Below are positions 4,829 to 5,423 of a stretch of 5,423 nt of DNA, one piece after another (position 1 is the stretch's first letter; each line of letters opens with the position of its first letter). Under the pieces are notes generated by a model. That model was not told where the DNA came from. It saw nothing but the letters and a program-made list of their open reading frames with translations, and made no database searches. Location: NCBI GenBank assembly GCA_019911985.1, contig JAIOJO010000251.1, positions 1-5,423 of the forward strand, in the 5' to 3' direction. Position numbers and translations under genes: made by a program. Source of the stretch: Sulfuricellaceae bacterium (GTDB lineage Bacteria > Pseudomonadota > Gammaproteobacteria > Burkholderiales > UBA9220).

Positions 4829-5423
4829 ATGCCCCTACCCGAATCCTGCAAGCCCGCCAGCGAAGGCGCCGAGCGCATCCTCGCCGCCGCCGAGGAATTG
4901 TTCGCCGCGCACGGCTACGACGCGGTGTCGATGAATGCCATCGCCGAACAGGCCGGCGTCTGCAAGGCGAACATCTTCCACCACTTCAAATCGAAAAACG
5001 AGCTCTACCTGGCCGTGCTGCGCGGCGCCTGCGCGGAAAACGCCGCGCACATCGAGCAGTTCGCCAGCGCACCGGACGGCCTGGCCGAGCGCTTCGGCCA
5101 GTTCGCCAAGGGGCATTTGCGGCAAATCCTGGAAAACGAGCGCATCACCCGCCTGGTGCAGCGCGATTTGATGGAAAATGGGCCGCAGCGGGGGCAGGAG
5201 CTGGCCGAGCAGGTGTTCGGCCAGAAATTCGCCCGCCTGGTCGGCATCCTGCGCGCCGGGCAGAAAAAAAACGAGTTGCGCCCCAGCGTCGACCCGGCCA
5301 TGGTGGCAGTGCTGCTGATCGCCGCCGATTTGTTTTATTTCGAATCCCGCGAAGTGCTGAAGCATTTCCCGGATGTCGCTTTCGCCGGCAAGCCGGAACG
5401 CTACAGCGAAATGCTGGTAGACA
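4829..5423 (+). CDS. TetR/AcrR-family transcriptional regulator (3' end outside window)
   Basis: There are 198 codons with no stop before the window edge; family members are usually 190-220 residues, so little is missing. The N-terminal TetR DNA-binding domain is clear: helix 1 around 15-28 (ERILAAAEELFAAHGY), the helix-turn-helix at about 35-54 (MNAIAEQAGVCKANIFHHF) and the typical following SKNELYLAVL (55-64). Residues from about 75 on form the variable, mostly helical ligand-binding and dimerisation domain, with a hydrophobic helix at 157-171. It should act as a dimeric repressor released by a small ligand. The near-palindrome over its own promoter supports autoregulation. It may also control the ABC exporter upstream or an efflux operon beyond the right edge; neither can be decided here. 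The ATG at 4829 is chosen for the helix 1 spacing; only a weak AGAG precedes it. Confidence 0.9.
   Translation, partial: MPLPESCKPASEGAERILAAAEELFAAHGYDAVSMNAIAEQAGVCKANIFHHFKSKNELYLAVLRGACAENAAHIEQFASAPDGLAERFGQFAKGHLRQILENERITRLVQRDLMENGPQRGQELAEQVFGQKFARLVGILRAGQKKNELRPSVDPAMVAVLLIAADLFYFESREVLKHFPDVAFAGKPERYSEMLVD

Overview
The window reads as GC-rich proteobacterial chromosome. Support for this is the Gram-negative-style c-type cytochrome leader, the TPR/GT-B protein, and a palindromic GTAGGAGCGACC repeat of the REP type common in gamma- and betaproteobacteria. A methanotroph or methylotroph relative is possible, but that is only an impression. I found no rRNA, tRNA, CRISPR array or transposase gene.

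Layout, left to right. Positions 6-111 hold a large imperfect palindrome. It lies just beyond the 3' end of a minus-strand, apparently truncated, secreted c-type cytochrome (128-310). A more AT-rich, gene-poor stretch follows (311-598). Positions 599-951 form a non-coding MITE-like element with perfect 24-bp terminal inverted repeats and several internal inverted repeats, one pair of which looks like a second, nested element (666-857). Ten bases after it starts a 679-residue protein (961-3000) with about nine exact 34-residue TPRs followed by a GT-B / GT9-like glycosyltransferase domain. Its last ten codons and stop lie inside a second, shorter MITE-like element (2967-3099). That element has diverged versions of the same ends and carries a perfect 25-bp inverted repeat at its core.

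The right half is conventional. A DrrA-type ABC ATPase (3140-3973) overlaps by 4 bp an ABC-2 type membrane permease (3970-4749); together they should form a drug, lipid or glycan exporter. After a 79-bp gap comes a TetR/AcrR-type repressor (4829 to beyond the right edge) with its own promoter. The promoter's start region is covered by an 18-bp near-palindrome, the classic arrangement for autorepression.

The most interesting theme is the small-repeat landscape. The TPR-glycosyltransferase gene is bracketed on both sides by elements with the same terminal sequence. One sits immediately before its ribosome-binding site, and the other has rewritten its C-terminus and stop codon. The outer ends of the pair are in inverted orientation, so the roughly 2.5-kb unit could in principle move as one block. 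This is inference from sequence only.
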